Shown here: positions 33,668-43,087 of the stretch, piece by piece
How the letters are laid out: each line of letters begins with the position of its first letter
How positions within the stretch are numbered: the first letter of the stretch is position 1
From: Candidatus Cryptobacteroides faecipullorum
GTDB lineage: Bacteria > Bacteroidota > Bacteroidia > Bacteroidales > UBA932
Reading direction: 5' to 3'
NCBI GenBank assembly: GCA_017694885.1
Contig: JADIMH010000013.1
Span: 1-45,553, forward strand
DNA length: 45,553 nt
Translations under genes and position numbers: made by a program
Notes under the pieces: generated by a model
Seen by the model: the letters and a program-made list of their open reading frames with translations, nothing else
Told to the model about the DNA's origin: nothing
The model's database searches: none

Positions 33668-35620
33668 TTACAGGCGAATAGTGATTCCGCCTATTGCAGT
33701 CGCATGCGGCATAGGATATCCCGCATTGATTTCATACTTCTGCGCAAGAAGGTTTTCTCCTCGGGCCCACAGCGACAGCCAGCCGGTAATCTTGAAAGAA
33801 ACGTAAAGGTTCCACAGCAGGAAATTCTCCTGGATATCCGTGCCGTTACCTTCAGTAGCTACCCTGGTATAAAGGCCTTTGACATATTGCAGTCCGGTAG
33901 ATGCGCTACATCTGCCTTTTGCAAATGCCGCTCCTGCATACAGTTTATGTTCCGGGGCGGCGATCACCGGGTTCTCCATATGCAGGAAACTGTAGTTGGC
34001 ATCTGCGGACCAGACCCTGCTTATACGCCATGCCACCTGCGCTTCAACACCTGCATTCCTTATGGCTCCGGTATTCATATTCAGCGGTGTAGCACCTTCA
34101 CGGGGAACCGTCATGATCATATTTTTCCCGTCGATGAAGAATACGTTTGCCCCATATGAAAGACGTCCTTCAGGCAATATCCGGGAAAACGCCAGTTCAT
34201 AATTCCACATGCTTTCAGGTTCAAGATCCGGATTCTGCGGAGGAAACATATACATCTCCCGGATGGTAGGATACCGGAATCCTTTGCTTGCCGATGCCTT
34301 CAGTTCCATGCTATGCGGAAGATGGAACGAAAGCCCGGCCTGGGGAACCCATTCAGTGCCCGCATGCGAATGATGGTCGACCCTGACACCTGCGTCCAAA
34401 GTCAGCCATGAACCGAAATTCTGTCTGAAATCCACATACCCTGCGACTTCGTGCTCGGTCTTGTCTGCAATTTCGGATATACGGCCGCTGTTCCCGCCTG
34501 CCACATATGCATTCCAGGCTCTGCCTCCGACCCTGAACCAGTCTGTCCCGACAGTCAGGCGGTTCCCTTTAAACAGCCTTACGCTCTGATAGACGGAAAT
34601 TCCCATCATGTCATCCTTTGAGTTGAATCTGTAGTCAAGCGGGGATTCACCGGCCGAAGGCTCATAGCCGTCATTGATTTTATGTCGTCCCCAGTTGTAA
34701 AAGAAGCTGACGGCTCCCGAAGTCTTCCCATAATCGTTTTCCAGGGCGAACGATGCCATTCCTCTGGTTACACGCTGGTCAGCATCGATCAAAGGGGCCG
34801 AAACAGGACCCGGCTGCGATGCATTGAAATGCGTAATATTCACATCTGCACTGACTTTCCATGCATCATCGATTTCATATTCAGTCTTTGCATATCCGCC
34901 ATACTGCTCGAATCCCATATCGTCGCGGTGCCCGTCGGTCCTGTTGTACGAAAGACTTGCCACACTTGAAAAACGCCCTTTTCTTATCCGGTTGGAAAGG
35001 TCCGTCTGGAGAGTATTGAATGAACCGTAACCCGCATTCAGGTCGGTCCTTACACCGTCTTCCTTCATCCGGCGGGTAACTATATTGATTACTCCGCCCA
35101 TAGCGTTTGAACCATACAGCATGGAGGCAGGACCTCTCAGCACTTCGACGCGTTCTGCCAGAAAAGACTGATATGCGTCAGCTATCGGATGGCTGAACAT
35201 ACCCATATATTGCGGATGCCCGTCAATAAGGACCATCAGTCTTCCCGATCCGCCGCTCAGGCCCCGAAGAGACATGCCGCCGGCCGCCCCGTCAGAAACC
35301 CCATATCCCATTATTCCTCTGGATGTTATAAATAATCCGGGTATCTGTTCGGTAAGAACCGGCAGCAATGAAGGCTGCACTGTCTGCACGATCTTATCCC
35401 TTCCGATCACCGACACTGTCTGTGACAAATGCCTGACGTCCGTTTCATTACGCGTGCCGGTAACAACCACTTCATTCAATTCGTCATTCCAGGCGACACT
35501 GGATGTATCGGACCGGAATCCGGTATTTTCAGGTACCCCAGCCTTGCTCTCCTGAGCAAAGGCTGCAAAGGAAGCCATGACCATAAGCGCAGACACTGCC
35601 GCAATATTCTTCATTTCCAT
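33668..35620 (-). CDS. TonB-dependent outer-membrane receptor
   Basis: The start at 35620 gives 650 aa with a signal peptide (MKNIAAVSALMVMASFAAFAQ). The longer reading frame to 35833 runs past the likely -7 box. The plug domain begins at NEVVVTGTRNETDVRHLSQTV, with VLVDG-like MVLIDGHPQY, AERVEVLRGPASMLYGSNAM and GGVINIVTRR. A 22-strand barrel follows, ending in the aromatic-poor strand AIGGITIRL. No CarboxypepD-like N-terminal domain and no SusD partner are present, so this is of the BtuB/siderophore/heme class rather than SusC. The ligand is not decidable. It lies upstream of carAB on the same strand and diverges from a surface lipoprotein gene. Confidence 0.9.
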   Translation of the reverse strand: MEMKNIAAVSALMVMASFAAFAQESKAGVPENTGFRSDTSSVAWNDELNEVVVTGTRNETDVRHLSQTVSVIGRDKIVQTVQPSLLPVLTEQIPGLFITSRGIMGYGVSDGAAGGMSLRGLSGGSGRLMVLIDGHPQYMGMFSHPIADAYQSFLAERVEVLRGPASMLYGSNAMGGVINIVTRRMKEDGVRTDLNAGYGSFNTLQTDLSNRIRKGRFSSVASLSYNRTDGHRDDMGFEQYGGYAKTEYEIDDAWKVSADVNITHFNASQPGPVSAPLIDADQRVTRGMASFALENDYGKTSGAVSFFYNWGRHKINDGYEPSAGESPLDYRFNSKDDMMGISVYQSVRLFKGNRLTVGTDWFRVGGRAWNAYVAGGNSGRISEIADKTEHEVAGYVDFRQNFGSWLTLDAGVRVDHHSHAGTEWVPQAGLSFHLPHSMELKASASKGFRYPTIREMYMFPPQNPDLEPESMWNYELAFSRILPEGRLSYGANVFFIDGKNMIMTVPREGATPLNMNTGAIRNAGVEAQVAWRISRVWSADANYSFLHMENPVIAAPEHKLYAGAAFAKGRCSASTGLQYVKGLYTRVATEGNGTDIQENFLLWNLYVSFKITGWLSLWARGENLLAQKYEINAGYPMPHATAIGGITIRL

Positions 35621-35640
35621 TACTGATTTTTCAACGGGTG

Positions 35641-35648
35641 CAAAGATA
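35641..35648 (-). promoter_or_regulatory. Putative -7 element of the TonB-receptor gene
   Basis: Minus-strand TATCTTTG, 20 bases before the ATG at 35620. A TTTG lies 17 bp further upstream (35666-35669), slightly closer than the usual 19-21. Confidence 0.5.
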
Positions 35649-35931
35649 ACAACGCTCCCCATAAGCAAAAATACCTTTTTCATTGTTTTTGTTACCTCAT
35701 TTACCGGATACGGTCCCTGAAAAAACGCTTTTTTATCTAAAAACCTATAATGCAATATGATACTGCCGGATATCAGATTTTTTTGCTGCATAAATCCGGA
35801 TATCATCCACAGAAAAACACATATACAGTGCATTCAAACGGCGAATATTCATATTAAGCGTATGCATATTTCCGCACACGGATAATCTTTCTGTACTTTG
35901 CAGCCGAACTGAACTTTAACATGATTATCAG
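35649..35931. promoter_or_regulatory. Divergent intergenic region with a 30-bp-spaced direct repeat
   Basis: This gap of about 310 bases separates the TonB-receptor and lipoprotein genes. It holds CCGGATATCA twice (35766-35775 and 35796-35805), exactly 30 bp apart on the same face of the helix. A likely promoter for the rightward gene is TTTC (35869-35872), 21-bp spacer, TACTTTG (35894-35900). No cobalamin-riboswitch box or other RNA element was recognised. The repeats may bind a regulator of one or both genes. Confidence 0.45.
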
Positions 35932-37758
35932 ATGAAGAATACATTTGTCGTCAGAACTGCTTTATGTCTGGCAGCAACGGTTGCAATATCCGGCTGCCAT
36001 AAACATGAGATGAAAAGCTGCCCTCCGGAAACGGCAGGGGAAATATCCAGAGTGTGTTTCAGACTGAATACCCCTGCCGAAGAAGGGACAAAGGGCTCGG
36101 TACCCGGTTCTGACACAACCATAAAGGATATAAATATCTTTGCATACAGCAAGGGTATGCTCGAAGGCGAGATTTACGTAAATGACTCGGAATCCGCAGA
36201 AATGGAAATGACAGCCGGAAAGACATATACGTTCTATGTCCTGGTCAATACCGGCGATATAGATGCTCCCGAAAAAGAAAGCGATATGCAGACCTACAGA
36301 TACAGTCTGGGCAGTCTGCAGGACTTTACCGACAGAGGAATCCCGATGTCGGCAGTGAAAACCGCCGGGATAAAAAAAGCCGAAGAACAGGTCGAACTGC
36401 TTCTCTCCAGACTGATAGCCCGGATAAACCTCAGACTTGATACAAGGGCTCTACCGGGTTTCCGGGTCACTTCTGCAAGACTGGTGAACAGTCCGGCCGA
36501 CGTCACCCCTTTCATCTCCGCGAGCATGGCTACATCCGTTATGTCCGGTGATTCCGCTACGGATGAAGACCTTAAGCTGCTGAACTCCGGAAAAACGGCG
36601 TCATTCCACATGCTGGAAAACTGTCAGGGAGTCCTGCTTCCTTCCAATAATGACCAATGGGAAAAAATTCCGGAGAACATACCGGATGGCAAGGAAAAGC
36701 TATGCACATATGTAGAAGTTTCCGCGGAGCTGGACGGTTCTGTAGGACTGGAAGGTCCTGTAACATACAGATTCTACCTCGGCCAGGACGAAACTTCGGA
36801 TTTCAATGTCTTCAGAAATACTGAAAACGATATCACGCTCATAACGACAGAAGACGGCCTGGATAAGGTTTCCTGGAAAATAGACAACAGTATGCTGACG
36901 AGCATTTCGGTCCCTGTAATCGCTGTCGGAACCGACGGATATATTTTCTATACAGGGAGCAACGGCAAGTTCATTCCGGTAAAGGCAGGAAGCGAAGACT
37001 GGAACTGCGTTGCCTGGGGCAGCGGAAAATACGTAGCGGCAGGAAACAAGGGAGCTATCGCCTGCTCGACAGACGGCATCCGATGGAGAAGCGTCAATGC
37101 CGGCAGCGGCAACTGGAAAAGCGTTGTAGCCGGCAAGGACATGTTCGTAGCGGCCGGAGAAGGAGGATGGATCGGCTACTCTTACAACGGGACCGACTGG
37201 CAGACGATGAAGATAAACTCAAGCGACTGGAACAGCATTGCCTACGGCAGCGGAAAATTCGTCGTTACCGGTAAATCAGGCAACTATTACGGAAGCCTCG
37301 GATATTCTACTGACGCAATACACTGGACGGTATCGTCGAATACTAAATACCAATACATCCAGAATTCTGTGATTTATGGAAACGGCATGTTCGTCGCGAC
37401 AGGAAAACGCAGCGGATACACAGGAACTTCAGGATGTTCTCCCGACGGGATTTCATGGGAAATGAATACACGGACAGGTTCCGTAGAACATACCAGTACA
37501 GGATTCGGTAACGGTACATTCATCACAGCCGGAAGAAACGAATTCCTGACTTCCGCGGACGGGAAGAACTGGACTTCGATAGGGAAAGCACCTGCCACAG
37601 ACTGCAAATGCATTGCCTACGGGAACGGAATCTTCGTAGCTGTCGGAAGTCTGAGTAGCGGATCCGTCATCTGCTATTCATCAGATACAAAACACTGGGT
37701 CAAAGCGTCCGATAATATTGAAGGAATCGGAATCAACGGAATCTGCACAATGCAATAA
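35932..37758 (+). CDS. Surface lipoprotein: fimbrillin/DUF4906-like N-half plus beta-propeller-like C-half
   Basis: This 608-aa protein has a lipoprotein signal, LCLAATVAISGC, with the lipidated Cys at 22. Residues about 35-320 resemble Bacteroidota fimbrillin/DUF4906 proteins: IKDINIFAYSKGML, YTFYVLVNTGDI, LLSRLIARINLRLDT, VLLPSNNDQW, TYRFYLGQDETSDFNVFRNT and DITLITTEDGLDKVSWKID. Residues about 325-608 hold six to seven repeats of about 40-45 aa, each with a W-x-S-[VI]-x-x-G or equivalent start, GKFVxxG centre and STDGxxW end (e.g. WNCVAWGSGKYVAAG, ACSTDGIRW, WNSIAYGSGKFVVTG). That pattern fits a closed beta-propeller. It is probably a surface adhesin or a fimbrial tip; this is inferred. No other fimbrial genes are in the window. 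Confidence 0.75.
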   Translation: MKNTFVVRTALCLAATVAISGCHKHEMKSCPPETAGEISRVCFRLNTPAEEGTKGSVPGSDTTIKDINIFAYSKGMLEGEIYVNDSESAEMEMTAGKTYTFYVLVNTGDIDAPEKESDMQTYRYSLGSLQDFTDRGIPMSAVKTAGIKKAEEQVELLLSRLIARINLRLDTRALPGFRVTSARLVNSPADVTPFISASMATSVMSGDSATDEDLKLLNSGKTASFHMLENCQGVLLPSNNDQWEKIPENIPDGKEKLCTYVEVSAELDGSVGLEGPVTYRFYLGQDETSDFNVFRNTENDITLITTEDGLDKVSWKIDNSMLTSISVPVIAVGTDGYIFYTGSNGKFIPVKAGSEDWNCVAWGSGKYVAAGNKGAIACSTDGIRWRSVNAGSGNWKSVVAGKDMFVAAGEGGWIGYSYNGTDWQTMKINSSDWNSIAYGSGKFVVTGKSGNYYGSLGYSTDAIHWTVSSNTKYQYIQNSVIYGNGMFVATGKRSGYTGTSGCSPDGISWEMNTRTGSVEHTSTGFGNGTFITAGRNEFLTSADGKNWTSIGKAPATDCKCIAYGNGIFVAVGSLSSGSVICYSSDTKHWVKASDNIEGIGINGICTMQ

Positions 37759-37764
37759 AACCAA

Positions 37765-37794
37765 GAGGGTGAACTCAAAAGTGAGTTCACCCTC
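37765..37794. terminator. 13-bp perfect hairpin, probable shared terminator
   Basis: GAGGGTGAACTCA (37765-37777), loop AAAG, TGAGTTCACCCTC (37782-37794), a perfect stem 6 bases after the lipoprotein stop. On the minus strand it is followed by TTGGTTTTATT, so it would also end a transcript of the small ORF at 37805-37987. On plus it lacks a T-run. Confidence 0.65.
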
Positions 37795-37804
37795 ATTAAG
37801 TCCG

Positions 37805-37987
37805 TTACCGATTAGCATCAGAAATAATATCTGATTCCAGAACTACTGATGATGATCCGGCGTCCGAATCTGTACCCAAACATGAATTCTCCGTTAGCGC
37901 CTCACCAGAGGTCCAGTCAAATACACAGTCCTGTCCGTTTGAAGGACCGTGCTCTTCTGTTCCTTTTTTGTTTGTAAAATCAGACAT
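37805..37987 (-). CDS. Small acidic hypothetical protein, 60 aa
   Basis: The 60-aa reading frame (MSDFTNKKGTEEHGPSNGQD... ending ISDANR) is acidic, rich in Ser, Thr, Asp and Gly, with two Cys (about residues 21 and 36), and has no signal peptide or membrane segment. It overlaps no other gene. A near-consensus promoter (TTG, N20, TAACTTTA) lies 29 bases or so upstream on the same strand, and a perfect hairpin follows the stop by 10 bases. This transcription-unit framing supports a real gene. It lies downstream of sbcC in the same direction. I do not recognise the family; a peptide-precursor role is possible but unsupported. Confidence 0.5.
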   Translation of the reverse strand: MSDFTNKKGTEEHGPSNGQDCVFDWTSGEALTENSCLGTDSDAGSSSVVLESDIISDANR

Positions 37988-38116
37988 AAAGACAGTTTTA
38001 AGGATTAAAATTTCTTAAAGTTACAGATTTAAACAGTATTAAACAACATATTCCGGCGCTTTTTACAGAATCTTTCTTCTTTTGTATAAAAACTGTAACT
38101 TAACAGGACATAAAGC

Positions 38117-41100
38117 CTATGATGTTGCAGTGACAATTTCGACCGTGCTGGACGAATTGCCGTGCCTTTTTACCCGGATCTGCGTCGGTACACGTTCACG
38201 AAGAGATTCTATGTGGCTGATTATTCCCACCTTGCGTCCTCCTATCTGATGCAGGTTCTCCAGCGCTTCCATTACCGTATTCAGATATTCTGAACTCAAC
38301 GTCCCGAATCCTTCATCTATAAACAGTATATTTACCTTGAGACTGCCATGAGACAGCGATGAAAGGCCCAAAGCAAGGGACAGCGAAACAAGGAAAGTTT
38401 CACCTCCGGACAATGTCATGACGGAGCGCACGGCACCTCCCTGATACATGTCCCGTACGGTCAATGTCAGCGATCCGGGCTGGCTGTCAAGCACATAGCG
38501 TCCGGAAAGACGGCTCAGATATACATTGGCATTCCTTACCAGCTCAGACATAACGTACCCCTGGGCTATCTTCTTGAACTTTTTCCCTTCGGCATCCCCG
38601 AATATACTGTTAAGCCTGTTCCATTTCTCTGACTGCCGGATCAGTTTTTCCGCTATCTCTTTTTCATGACCGGCAAGCCGCGTATTCTCATCATCCGCGA
38701 CCAGTCTCTGCCGTATGGCTCCTATGTCCCTGTTCATGGCGTTTATCCCGGTTTCAATTTCCATGATAGCGGATCCGAGGCTTTCAGCAGTATCTCCTGC
38801 ATCCATTTCTGGAGACGAAAGTCTGTGCTTCATCAGGTCATTTTCCCTCTGCGCCAGAACAGACTCAGCTGTAGCCGCTGCGGACCTGCGGCTTGCCACA
38901 GAATCTTTTAGCCGGCCGACATCTTCCGGACTCATAGATGCAAGGCTTTCAAGCCTTTCCGCCGATATCTCCTGCCTGACATAAAACTCTTCCAGAAACG
39001 CCTTTAGAATGGAGATATCCTTTTCAATGCTTTTTATCCTGTCCTTTATGGAGTTCGCTTTCGAATAAAGTCCGATCCATTCCTTAAGGATATCTTCCCA
39101 TCCGGCAGTTGACGTTTTGATGCGTTTGCCGCTATCATTGCCTGCCCAGGAAGGAAACGACACCAATATATCCCGGCGGGTCTCCTCTATTCTGCCAAGT
39201 ACAGTCTTTTTCTCGCCTATAGAGGCCGACAATGCCGATGCTTCTTCCTTGTCTTTTGAATATTGTTCGGATTCGCGTTTGAAAGCGGATATGAATTCCT
39301 CAGGTGCAGCATCGAATGCGTCCTGCCATTTGATGCCGGCCATGTCTTTGTCGATTTGTGAAATGGCCGACTCCACATTTCTTGAAGCGGCCGACACGCC
39401 TGCACGCAGGCCGGCAGCATCCTTTTCCAACGAAGAAATCTCTTCAGCCGTCTGTTTAAGCAGTTCCGTTCCTGACTCTATGCGTCCGGCCTGGCGATCG
39501 ATATTTTCCTGAAGCGCCATTGCGGAACGCTCCTGCTCCGAGATTGTCTCCAAATCCTTTATAAGAGTTTCGCGGACAGCCTCCAAAGACCGGTATCTGT
39601 CCCGAAGGACATCGAGTATATTCTCATCGTCAGGCGAAACTGAAATCGAGTCACATCCTGAAACGGCATCTTTTCTTGCCGCGAAATATTCTTCTTCGGC
39701 AGCCTTTAAGACAGTTTCTTCATTCCTGATGCTTGTTTCCAACGACTTGACAGCAGCCACCGCATCATTTCTGCAGATCTCGGCAGACTTTCTTTCTGCA
39801 GATTTCCTTTCCAGATCAGAGTTTATCGGTGCCATGATCTTTTCAAAATCCTCATCTGTCGCTACAGAATGGATTTCCTGTCCGCACAGCGGGCATTTTC
39901 CACCCGGTTGGAGTTTGCTTCTGGCCACTTTAGCCCAGTTGTCCAAAGAATCTTTCATCCTGTCATACAGCGAATAGGCTTCTGCATACCGTCTGTCGGC
40001 AGTGACGAACGCCTCATGTGCCGCAGCGGCTTTTTCTTTCGCTTCCACATATGACTTCCTGTAAGATTCAAGCGTCGCCTGTTCTTTCGATTTCCGAGCG
40101 TATGCTTTCTGCATCTCTTTTACGGACAATCCGGCGTCCTTTACCAGAGAAATCCCGGCATCCGTTTTTTCTTTGGCCACGGTCTTGGCTTCCTTGTCTG
40201 CTGCAGATATCGAAGCCAGCAATGATTCGAGCCTTTTCCTGACAGAGTCCCTTTCCTGTCGCATTTCCGCCAAAGACTCCATTTGCCTTTCATGTGCGGC
40301 GGTATGCTCTTTCAGTTTGGCCTCTGTTTCCGCCAATTTGGCCGTCAGGCCATTGATCGTTGTCTTCCCGGAAATTACTGCCCTCAGCCTTTCGCATATC
40401 GACTCTGACAAGGCATACATACCGGCATATTGCCGTCTGGACTGGAGTTTCCTGTCAATATTGTCGTACCTTGCCATCATCCCGGCCAGCTCAGATTCTT
40501 TTACGGCCAGATTGCAAGATAATGAAACAAATGCATTTCCCGCTGCCTCGACTTCTTCAGTCAGTTTCCTTTCTGATGCTTCAAGCTCTTTTTTCCGGAC
40601 CAGAGCCGACCTCTGTCCGGAGGTCGCATCCCATTCCTGACATGTTTTCTCATCGCACAAAAATTCTTCCGATGCCGTTACGGCCCTGGCCTCCTGGACT
40701 TCAAGCCTGCTTTTCGCGACTTTCTCTTCGAGTTCGGCCTGAGTCTGGATCCATCTGAGTTTCAAGGATATCTCTTCCTTTTTCTTTAACATGGAATCCA
40801 GCGAAGCCTCTTTTGAGGCAACCTGCTCCTGCAAGGCCTTGCGTTCCTCTCCATCAAGAAGTACGATTCCGGATATCTTCTCCAACTGACGGTCGCAGGC
40901 TTCTTTCTTCTCTTTGGTTTTCAATGCAAGTCTTGCTCCGATCCTGGCATAGATGTCCGTTCTGGTAAGTTTTTCGAGAATATCGGCCTTTGCATTTTCT
41001 TCGCTTTTCAGGAATCTGGCGAATTCTCCCTGAGCCAGCATGGAGGTACGGCAATACTGTTCGAAAGTCATCCCAGTTACCTGTTCTACCTTGGATTTTA

Positions 41101-41554
41101 CATCATTTCGTTTATGGAGAATTTCCCCGTTACCCCAGCTGATCGTCCATACTATATCCTGTATTTTCCTTTCTATGTTTCCGTAAGCCCGCCTTACACT
41201 CCAGACCGAAGTGTAATCCATTCCGTCCAGTCCTGTAAAAACCAGTGTCACAGATGCTTCTACTGCACCTTTCCGGAGAAACTGTTTGGGATCTTCAGTA
41301 CTGATGTCCCCTTCAGGATCCCTTTTCCCGGCAGGCAAAGCGTCATCACCTATCCATTCCTTGGCTGCCGCAGCCAGTCGCGGCGCCTGGTTATACAGAG
41401 CCAGACATATGGCATCGAGTATCGTGCTCTTCCCGGCTCCTGTCTCTCCGCAGATCAAGAATATGGCTTCATCTCTCAAAGGCTCCTCACAGAAATCTAT
41501 CCTGGCAGATTCAATGGATGCTATATTTTTTATTACCAATGATTTAAGTTCCAT
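38117..41554 (-). CDS. sbcC: Exonuclease SbcC subunit
   Basis: SbcC is the SMC-like ATPase that, with SbcD, cleaves DNA hairpins and protein-blocked ends. The 1145-aa protein has Walker A GETGAGKST at residues 36-44. Two long coiled-coil arms flank a zinc hook (CPLCGQEI near residue 553). A C-terminal ATPase lobe carries the ABC signature TLSGGETFLVSLSLALGLS and Walker B ILFIDEGFGTL. It starts with TAATG, overlapping the sbcD stop by one base, so the two are translationally coupled. The length is within the SbcC range. Confidence 0.95.
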   Translation of the reverse strand: MELKSLVIKNIASIESARIDFCEEPLRDEAIFLICGETGAGKSTILDAICLALYNQAPRLAAAAKEWIGDDALPAGKRDPEGDISTEDPKQFLRKGAVEASVTLVFTGLDGMDYTSVWSVRRAYGNIERKIQDIVWTISWGNGEILHKRNDVKSKVEQVTGMTFEQYCRTSMLAQGEFARFLKSEENAKADILEKLTRTDIYARIGARLALKTKEKKEACDRQLEKISGIVLLDGEERKALQEQVASKEASLDSMLKKKEEISLKLRWIQTQAELEEKVAKSRLEVQEARAVTASEEFLCDEKTCQEWDATSGQRSALVRKKELEASERKLTEEVEAAGNAFVSLSCNLAVKESELAGMMARYDNIDRKLQSRRQYAGMYALSESICERLRAVISGKTTINGLTAKLAETEAKLKEHTAAHERQMESLAEMRQERDSVRKRLESLLASISAADKEAKTVAKEKTDAGISLVKDAGLSVKEMQKAYARKSKEQATLESYRKSYVEAKEKAAAAHEAFVTADRRYAEAYSLYDRMKDSLDNWAKVARSKLQPGGKCPLCGQEIHSVATDEDFEKIMAPINSDLERKSAERKSAEICRNDAVAAVKSLETSIRNEETVLKAAEEEYFAARKDAVSGCDSISVSPDDENILDVLRDRYRSLEAVRETLIKDLETISEQERSAMALQENIDRQAGRIESGTELLKQTAEEISSLEKDAAGLRAGVSAASRNVESAISQIDKDMAGIKWQDAFDAAPEEFISAFKRESEQYSKDKEEASALSASIGEKKTVLGRIEETRRDILVSFPSWAGNDSGKRIKTSTAGWEDILKEWIGLYSKANSIKDRIKSIEKDISILKAFLEEFYVRQEISAERLESLASMSPEDVGRLKDSVASRRSAAATAESVLAQRENDLMKHRLSSPEMDAGDTAESLGSAIMEIETGINAMNRDIGAIRQRLVADDENTRLAGHEKEIAEKLIRQSEKWNRLNSIFGDAEGKKFKKIAQGYVMSELVRNANVYLSRLSGRYVLDSQPGSLTLTVRDMYQGGAVRSVMTLSGGETFLVSLSLALGLSSLSHGSLKVNILFIDEGFGTLSSEYLNTVMEALENLHQIGGRKVGIISHIESLRERVPTQIRVKRHGNSSSTVEIVTATS

Positions 41555-42870
41555 TACCGTTTTTCCTCCCTATCCTTTGATTCTTCAGCCGCGACTTCTT
41601 CCAGCATTGATTTCATTTCAGGTTCGAGATCAGTGCCGAACCGTTGCCTGTAATACAGGCCTGCCATGTCGACGGGACTTGCAGTCCTGATTTCTTCTAC
41701 TGAAAGCAGGGGTCTGGATTCAGATCCGAAAGCGGTTTCGCGTGTCACTTTCATACAGCAATACCTGCATTTCTTGAACCGTGCGGCTTCCACAGCCCGC
41801 GCAGAAGCGTTCTGCGGAAGATAATCCTTTATCGATACGTTGAGCCTTATATACGCTTCCGTCTCATCCGGGAAGTCTCCAAGAGCTTCCAAAGCGCTTT
41901 CAAAAGGGACCGGATTCCCGGGAATGGTTTTCATCGGTATATCCTGGGGAATTTCCACCGGCCTTACTGTCACGGTTTTACGACCGTCCCTGCCCGGGCC
42001 GGAAATTTCCACCAGGGATACGCTGTGCGTATAGTCTTCATCGAAGCTCACTGCTACCGGAGAGCCGCAATACCTGGCTACTGAAGAATCATATGTACCG
42101 TCTTTGCCGGAAAGGGATCCATTTTTCAATGTCTGGGGGTGATGGATATGACCGAGGGCAAGATAATCATATCCTTTCGGGAATGTGTCGAGCGAAGTAT
42201 ACTCCATCCCTCCTATCGGCTCTTCATGGCCCGAGATGTCGCAGCCGGAAACGGCCAGATGCGCCATCATGACAACCGGAAGATTGTCGGGGTTCCGTTC
42301 GGAAACACGCTCGAGCAGCGATTTGTAAAACGCTTTCTGCCTATGGGTCACCGGTCCTGATCCTCCGTCTGTATCCGGACGGCTCTCTTCCTGACGATCC
42401 GACAGGTCTTCTTCCTGCACTGCCGGATAGTTCTGCCTGTATATATGCGGCAAGGCTATGACATAGCCTGCCGTACCGCCATCTGAAGAGGGAATCGCGA
42501 TTATATGTTTTTCCAGGTCCGGCATACCTTCACGCCTTGACACTGAACCGATTACCTTGACGCCCATATAATCCCACAAATTCCGGTCGATTTCCAGCCG
42601 GGACGGACTGTCGTGGTTTCCTGCCGTGATGATTACCGTCATCTCTTTACATGCTTTCTTCATTTCCAGAATAGCGTCCGTATAGAGTTTCTGTGTAGAG
42701 GAAGACGGAGTGGAATTGTGGTAGATATCACCGCTGACTATAAGTGCGTCCGGTTTTTCCTTTGCGATTATGGACGTGAGCCTTTCAAAAAAGGCCGCAT
42801 GCTCCGGAGTCCTGTCGTATTCGTTGAAAATCTGGCCAAGATGCCAGTCGCTCGTATGGATAATCTTCAT
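41554..42870 (-). CDS. sbcD: Exonuclease SbcD subunit
   Basis: This 438-aa Mre11-type metallophosphoesterase is the nuclease partner of SbcC. The metal-site motifs are in order: HTSDWHLGQ, SGDIYHNSTP, TAGNHDSPSRL, MMAHLAVSG and LALGHIHHPQ. The C-terminal capping region is longer and more variable than in E. coli (about 400 aa) and ends in a basic-acidic tail EEVAAEESKDREEKR. It is the first gene of sbcDC and diverges from mnmE across a gap of about 220 bases that holds only promoter-like boxes. Confidence 0.95.
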   Translation of the reverse strand: MKIIHTSDWHLGQIFNEYDRTPEHAAFFERLTSIIAKEKPDALIVSGDIYHNSTPSSSTQKLYTDAILEMKKACKEMTVIITAGNHDSPSRLEIDRNLWDYMGVKVIGSVSRREGMPDLEKHIIAIPSSDGGTAGYVIALPHIYRQNYPAVQEEDLSDRQEESRPDTDGGSGPVTHRQKAFYKSLLERVSERNPDNLPVVMMAHLAVSGCDISGHEEPIGGMEYTSLDTFPKGYDYLALGHIHHPQTLKNGSLSGKDGTYDSSVARYCGSPVAVSFDEDYTHSVSLVEISGPGRDGRKTVTVRPVEIPQDIPMKTIPGNPVPFESALEALGDFPDETEAYIRLNVSIKDYLPQNASARAVEAARFKKCRYCCMKVTRETAFGSESRPLLSVEEIRTASPVDMAGLYYRQRFGTDLEPEMKSMLEEVAAEESKDREEKR

Positions 42871-42978
42871 TTTCGATCTCTCATATGATGATTTTACATT
42901 CCTCCGGAATGTCCGATTATGGAAGCAATGCCTCGCCCGGTCGAATCTTCAGTCCGGAGCATTTTCGTGTCCCGACTG

Positions 42979-42986
42979 CAAAGATT
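42979..42986 (-). promoter_or_regulatory. Possible -7 element of sbcDC
   Basis: Minus-strand AATCTTTG differs from TAnnTTTG at the first two bases (AA for TA) and lies about 110 bases before the sbcD ATG. Weak. Confidence 0.25.
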
Positions 42987-43031
42987 GTCATAATTTATCG
43001 ATTAGAAGAAGATGATTTGAAAAATTACAAG

Positions 43032-43039
43032 TATTTTTG
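43032..43039 (+). promoter_or_regulatory. Putative -7 element of mnmE
   Basis: TATTTTTG matches TAnnTTTG. A transcript starting near 43046 excludes an upstream in-frame ATG at 43037 and supports the ATG at 43088. No properly spaced -33 was found. Confidence 0.5.
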
Positions 43040-43087
43040 CGCCCGTATCCGCTTTACGGGCAGGATGCCAATATCAGTTACGACATT

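Noticed and set aside
35621..35833. Longer TonB-receptor start, including a signal-like MKKVFLLMGSVVIFAP segment
   Set aside because: The segment overlaps the likely -7 box at 35641-35648, and a complete signal peptide begins at 35614-35620.
35649..35931. Cobalamin or other riboswitch before the TonB-receptor gene
   Set aside because: No B12 box or recognisable aptamer core was found; the leader after the likely start site is only about 15-20 bases.
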